64,000 nt of DNA from Limimaricola sp027213785 (lineage in GTDB: Bacteria > Pseudomonadota > Alphaproteobacteria > Rhodobacterales > Rhodobacteraceae): NCBI RefSeq assembly GCF_050847355.1, contig NZ_CP193755.1:186001-250000 (forward strand), in the 5' to 3' direction. Positions 61,187 to 64,000 of this stretch are shown here, piece by piece (positions within the stretch are counted from its first letter, which is position 1; the number at the start of each line of letters is the position of its first letter). The position numbers and the translations under genes are program-made. The notes under the pieces were generated by a model. It did no database searches. It saw nothing but the letters and a program-made list of their open reading frames with translations, and had not been told where the DNA came from.

Positions 61187-62116
61187 CTAGCAGGCCCCGG
61201 CGACGGCCTCGGCGGCAGCAACCGCACCGCCGATCCGCTCGGCCATATGGTCCATGAAGAGCCGCATCTTCGGGTCCTGCAGCCGACGATGCGTGAACAG
61301 GCAGGCCATCTGCACCGGCAGGGGCGGCGTTTCGGTGCAGACCGGCACCAGCCGGCCCGCCGCCAGATGATCGGCGATCTCGAACACCGGCTTGAGCGCG
61401 ATTCCGGCACCAGCCAGAGCCCAATCGGTGAGCACGTCGCCATCATCGCATTCGAGCCGCCCGCTCACCGGGTAGGCGCGCGGACCTTCGGGGGTCATCA
61501 GGGTCCAGCGGAACTCCGTGGCGCCGGGAAAGCGCAGGTTGAGGCAATCATGCGCGCCGCTCACCAGGGCCGCGCCGTCGCGCGGGGTGCCGCGCCGGGC
61601 GATGTAGTCGGGCGCGGCGCAGAGCAGCCTTGCGCAGCTGGCGATCTGGCGGATCGTCAGATCGCTGTCGGCGGGGCGGCCGAGGAAGAACCGCAGATCG
61701 ATCGCCTCGGCGGCGAGATCGATCATCCGGTCCGACAGCCGCAACCGCAGGTCGACCTGGGGATAGGTGGCGGCGAAGCCCGGAAGCTCCGGCGCGATCA
61801 GGCGCCGCCCGACGCCCAGAGGGGCCGCGACATGGATCGTGCCGCGCGGGTTTTCGGTGATCCGCGAGACCAGCGCCTCGGCCTCCTCGACCTTTTCCAG
61901 CACCGCGCGCGCGCCCTCGTAAAAGCTGCGGCCCTGCTCGGTGGGGGCGAGGCTGCGGGTGGTGCGCTGGAACAGCCTCACGCCCAGATGCGTCTCAAGC
62001 TGCCCGATCCGGGCCGATGCCACGGCGGCCGACACCCGCAGATCGCGCCCGGCCGCCGACATCGAGCCCAGCTCGTAGACCCTGACGAAGGTGCGGATGT
62101 TGTCGAGATAGGCCAA
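61187..62116 (-). CDS. LysR-family transcriptional regulator
   Basis: The 309-residue protein has a winged helix-turn-helix (LDNIRTFVRVYELGSMSAAGRDLRVSAAVASARIGQLE) and the LysR substrate-binding domain, with the RTTRSLAPTEQGRSF linker between them. It resembles the CrgA/DsdC-type branch. The start is TTG at 62116, with a weak GGGA upstream and no in-frame ATG nearby. No divergent target gene adjoins it; the membrane protein gene is upstream on the same strand. The inducer and targets are unknown. Confidence 0.93.
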   Translation of the reverse strand: MAYLDNIRTFVRVYELGSMSAAGRDLRVSAAVASARIGQLETHLGVRLFQRTTRSLAPTEQGRSFYEGARAVLEKVEEAEALVSRITENPRGTIHVAAPLGVGRRLIAPELPGFAATYPQVDLRLRLSDRMIDLAAEAIDLRFFLGRPADSDLTIRQIASCARLLCAAPDYIARRGTPRDGAALVSGAHDCLNLRFPGATEFRWTLMTPEGPRAYPVSGRLECDDGDVLTDWALAGAGIALKPVFEIADHLAAGRLVPVCTETPPLPVQMACLFTHRRLQDPKMRLFMDHMAERIGGAVAAAEAVAGAC

Positions 62117-62188
62117 GTCACGTTCCCATCGCTGTCAGCTGGGGCTTGGTTACGCCGCCTCGCGGGGTTCGGCCAGTGGCAGCCGGAG

Positions 62189-62842
62189 CTAGCCCAGTAT
62201 ACCGGGGCCGATCAGCATCACCGCGAGCGGCAGCGGCGCTGTGGCCAGCAGCATGGTCAGCGCCACGGCAACCGGCTGGAACAACCGGCTCAGCCCGGCG
62301 GCCAGCAGGATGCCGCCGCCGCCGCCGATCAGAGAGTTGCCCGGCAGGTTCACCAGCAGTGCCAGAACGAGATAGCGCCGTCGCAGCACCCAGCGCCGGG
62401 CCCAGCGCGGCACGCTGTCCTCGAGCTTGCGCATCCGTGCCTCTGGATCGGTTTCGCGCAGCCGCGCCAATGCCGCGGCGGCCCTGTTGAAGCCCAGCCG
62501 GTCCAGCGCCAGACAGACCCGCGGCGCGGCGAGCGCCCGGCCGGCCCCGAAGGCCAGCATCAGCCCCACCGCCGTCGCGCCCCAGACGATGGGTGCGGCG
62601 GCGGCACCATGCGCCATCAGCAGCGCCAGCCCGATCTCGGCTCCAGGCACGAAGGGAATCGCCAGCACCACCGCGTAGAGCAGCAGCAGACCCGCGACCG
62701 TGAGGCCGAGCAGTTCCATCCGGCCTTGCGCGGCCATCTCGGCGGCGAAGTCGCGCAGCCAGAAGGCCAGCCAGAGGTTGACCGCGATCAGGATCGCGAC
62801 CAGCACGAGGCGCAGGGCCAGTCGGGGCAGGGTGGTACGCAT
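62189..62842 (-). CDS. Predicted integral membrane protein (DedA/VTT-like)
   Basis: The 217-residue protein has four to five hydrophobic segments. Notable blocks are LTVAGLLLLYAVVLAIPFVP followed by GAEIGLALL, and LVLALLVNLPGNSLIGGGGG. The VP-G-E and N-P-G-N-S patterns weakly resemble DedA/VTT proteins, but the match is not strong. The chosen start (62842, CGGAG upstream) gives an N-terminal RTTLPRLALRLVLVAILIAV anchor. Function unknown. It is 72 bases upstream of the LysR gene and may be cotranscribed with it. Confidence 0.7.
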   Translation of the reverse strand: MRTTLPRLALRLVLVAILIAVNLWLAFWLRDFAAEMAAQGRMELLGLTVAGLLLLYAVVLAIPFVPGAEIGLALLMAHGAAAAPIVWGATAVGLMLAFGAGRALAAPRVCLALDRLGFNRAAAALARLRETDPEARMRKLEDSVPRWARRWVLRRRYLVLALLVNLPGNSLIGGGGGILLAAGLSRLFQPVAVALTMLLATAPLPLAVMLIGPGILG

Positions 62843-62916
62843 CGGCACTCCGGGCGCGCGGGCAGGAAAGGCGCATCCCCCTTTATGCCTCGAAGGGGTG
62901 AATCGCCAGTGCAGGG

Positions 62917-63684
62917 CTAGTCCGGTCGGGCGATGACGATGCGGGTGCCCCATTCGGCGCAGCGCTGCGCCAGCGCGGCGGGCGGCGGTGCATCGGTATA
63001 GAAGACGTCGATCTCGCGCAGCGAGGCGATGCGCGCGGGCGCGGAGCGCGAGAACTTGGAGCGGTCGGCCACCAGAACGGTGCGGCGCGAACGGCGCAGC
63101 AGGCTCTGGTTCACCCCGACCTCCTCGATGTCGAAATCGAGCAGGTCGCCGGTCTCGTCGAGCGCCGAGCAGCCGATCACCGCGAGATCGAACTTGAACT
63201 GCTGGATCGTCTGGGTGGTGAGCGAACCAACGAGCCCGCCATCCGAGCGCCTGAGCGCGCCGCCGGTGACGATCACCTGCGCCTCGGCGTTCTCGGCGAG
63301 GATGGTGGCGACGTTCATGTTGTTGGTCACCACCATCAGCCCGCGATGGCGCAGCAGCGCCCGCGCCACCGCTTCGGTCGAGGTGCCGATGTTGAGAAAG
63401 ATCGAGGCATCGTCCGAGATCTCGGCAGCACAGGCCGCGGCAATCGCGGATTTGGGCCCGGGGTTGAGGCTGCGGCGATGTTCGTAGCCGATATTGACGG
63501 TGCCCGATGGCAGCACCGCACCGCCATGCACCCGCTCGAGCCGTCCGGCCTCGGCCAGATCGGTCAGGTCGCGGCGGATCGTCTGCAGGGTCACCCCGAA
63601 ATGTTCGGCCAGCCCCTCGACCGTGACCCGCCCTTCGCGGCGGGCGATCTCGAGGATTTCTGGCTGCCGAAAGCTCTGTGACAT
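62917..63684 (-). CDS. glpR: DeoR-family regulator, GlpR-like
   Basis: The 255-residue protein has the DeoR helix-turn-helix (RQPEILEIARREGRVTVEGL then AEHFGVTLQTIRRDLTDLAE) and the sugar-phosphate-binding domain with HGGAVLPSGT, FLNIGTSTEAVARALL, VIVTGGALRRSDGGLVG and FDLAVIGCSALD. Length and pattern fit GlpR, the repressor of glycerol-3-phosphate genes; other DeoR members cannot be excluded. The start at 63684 (MSQSFRQPEIL) matches GlpR N termini. The upstream region has repeats described separately, and the divergent target operon probably starts just beyond the window. Confidence 0.88.
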   Translation of the reverse strand: MSQSFRQPEILEIARREGRVTVEGLAEHFGVTLQTIRRDLTDLAEAGRLERVHGGAVLPSGTVNIGYEHRRSLNPGPKSAIAAACAAEISDDASIFLNIGTSTEAVARALLRHRGLMVVTNNMNVATILAENAEAQVIVTGGALRRSDGGLVGSLTTQTIQQFKFDLAVIGCSALDETGDLLDFDIEEVGVNQSLLRRSRRTVLVADRSKFSRSAPARIASLREIDVFYTDAPPPAALAQRCAEWGTRIVIARPD

Positions 63685-64000
63685 CGCGCGGATCCCGTTA
63701 TGGATGTTCCATAATGCGCGGAATCCGGCAGAATGCAACGCAAACGCGGGATTGCTTCCCTATGTGAATGGAAACCTATAGCCCGTCTTTCCCTCGAAAG
63801 CTCCCGAAAAGTGCTGAAAACTTCCCTCTCTACGGTCGCGAAGGGTACAGGTTCGGATCGGAGAAAGCGAACCTAAACGAAAAATTCCTCTTGCTTGGCG
63901 CGCTTCTCGGAGTCAGGATCACGGGCGAACCGAACACGGGGCGGGGGGCATCCACTTGTCGGCAGTCGAGACAACCGAAGATGTCAGCGATCTCTTCGTG
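63685..64000. other. Regulatory intergenic region upstream of glpR
   Basis: This 316-base stretch contains no complete gene. It holds a 17-base inverted repeat (63698-63714) over the glpR promoter (TTGCAT 63733-63738, TTATGG 63709-63714 on the minus strand), three GAAA units spaced exactly ten bases apart (63796, 63806, 63816), and AGGTTCG / CGAACCT arms (63849-63855 and 63868-63874). At the right edge a frame from TTG 63956 (LSAVETTEDVSDLFV) continues out of the window after a GGGGGG stretch. It may be the start of the divergent gene, but this is unproven. Confidence 0.55.
63698..63714 (-). promoter_or_regulatory. Candidate operator overlapping the glpR promoter
   Basis: TTATGGA-TGT-TCCATAA is a perfect inverted repeat with seven-base arms. 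Its TTATGG arm is also the predicted glpR -10, which fits autorepression. Confidence 0.5.

Overview
This window is a piece of a high-GC alphaproteobacterial chromosome, most likely from the Rhodobacteraceae (Roseobacter/Salipiger/Rhodobacter-like). The evidence is the gene order (rpoC, str, S10, spc and alpha ribosomal operons with adk between secY and rpsM and no rpsD or rpmJ), the crcB-rluC-HAD-ATP12 string, an aapJQMP amino-acid importer, the rpmH-rnpA-yidD-ttcA-yidC-yihA-argB string, and a GC-rich intergenic repeat of a kind I recall from this family. No phage, insertion sequence, CRISPR array or plasmid feature was seen.

Layout. 0-4.1 kb: 3' end of rpoC, an AhpD-like protein, a glycosyltransferase and a gamma-butyrobetaine-hydroxylase-like enzyme. 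4.3-25.9 kb: the ribosomal superoperon (rpsL to rplQ) with fusA, tuf, secY, adk and rpoA. It is interrupted twice by non-ribosomal genes, a GNAT acetyltransferase between rplP and rpmC and a DUF1326-DUF2182 pair between rpmD and rplO. Each insert follows a terminator and a TGNTATGAT extended -10 motif, and rplO regains a near-consensus promoter. 26-31 kb: a LuxR solo, rarA (apparently leaderless, with a DnaA box inside its promoter), crcB, rluC, a HAD phosphatase and the F1-ATPase chaperone ATP12. 31-36 kb: the AapJQMP transporter. 36-43.7 kb, minus strand: rpmH, rnpA, yidD, ttcA, a c-di-GMP EAL protein, yidC, yihA, argB and sixA. 44-49 kb: a TVP38 membrane protein with a MerA-like flavoprotein, an orphan histidine kinase, tRNA-Arg(ACG), a DUF2934 protein with an AT-hook-like motif, and a DUF533 protein. 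49-55.5 kb: a carbohydrate locus of four glycosyltransferases, one of them a fused sucrose-phosphate-synthase/phosphatase-like protein, plus a sulfotransferase. 55.6-60.6 kb: a membrane-anchored coiled-coil protein with a repeated RPQVTDLP motif, a CaCA exchanger, an AGCS symporter and a TRIC channel. 60.7-64 kb: an orphan DUF2384 (MbcA/ParS-like) protein, a LysR regulator, a membrane protein and a GlpR-like regulator with a repeat-rich control region.

Most of the window is core machinery for translation, protein export, tRNA modification and nutrient uptake. The least-explained parts are the two inserts in the ribosomal operon, the DnaA box in the rarA promoter, the RPQVTDLP coiled-coil protein, the glycosyltransferase/sulfotransferase locus and the orphan DUF2384 gene. 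All functions are read from sequence motifs without database searches; promoters and operators are visual matches to consensus.
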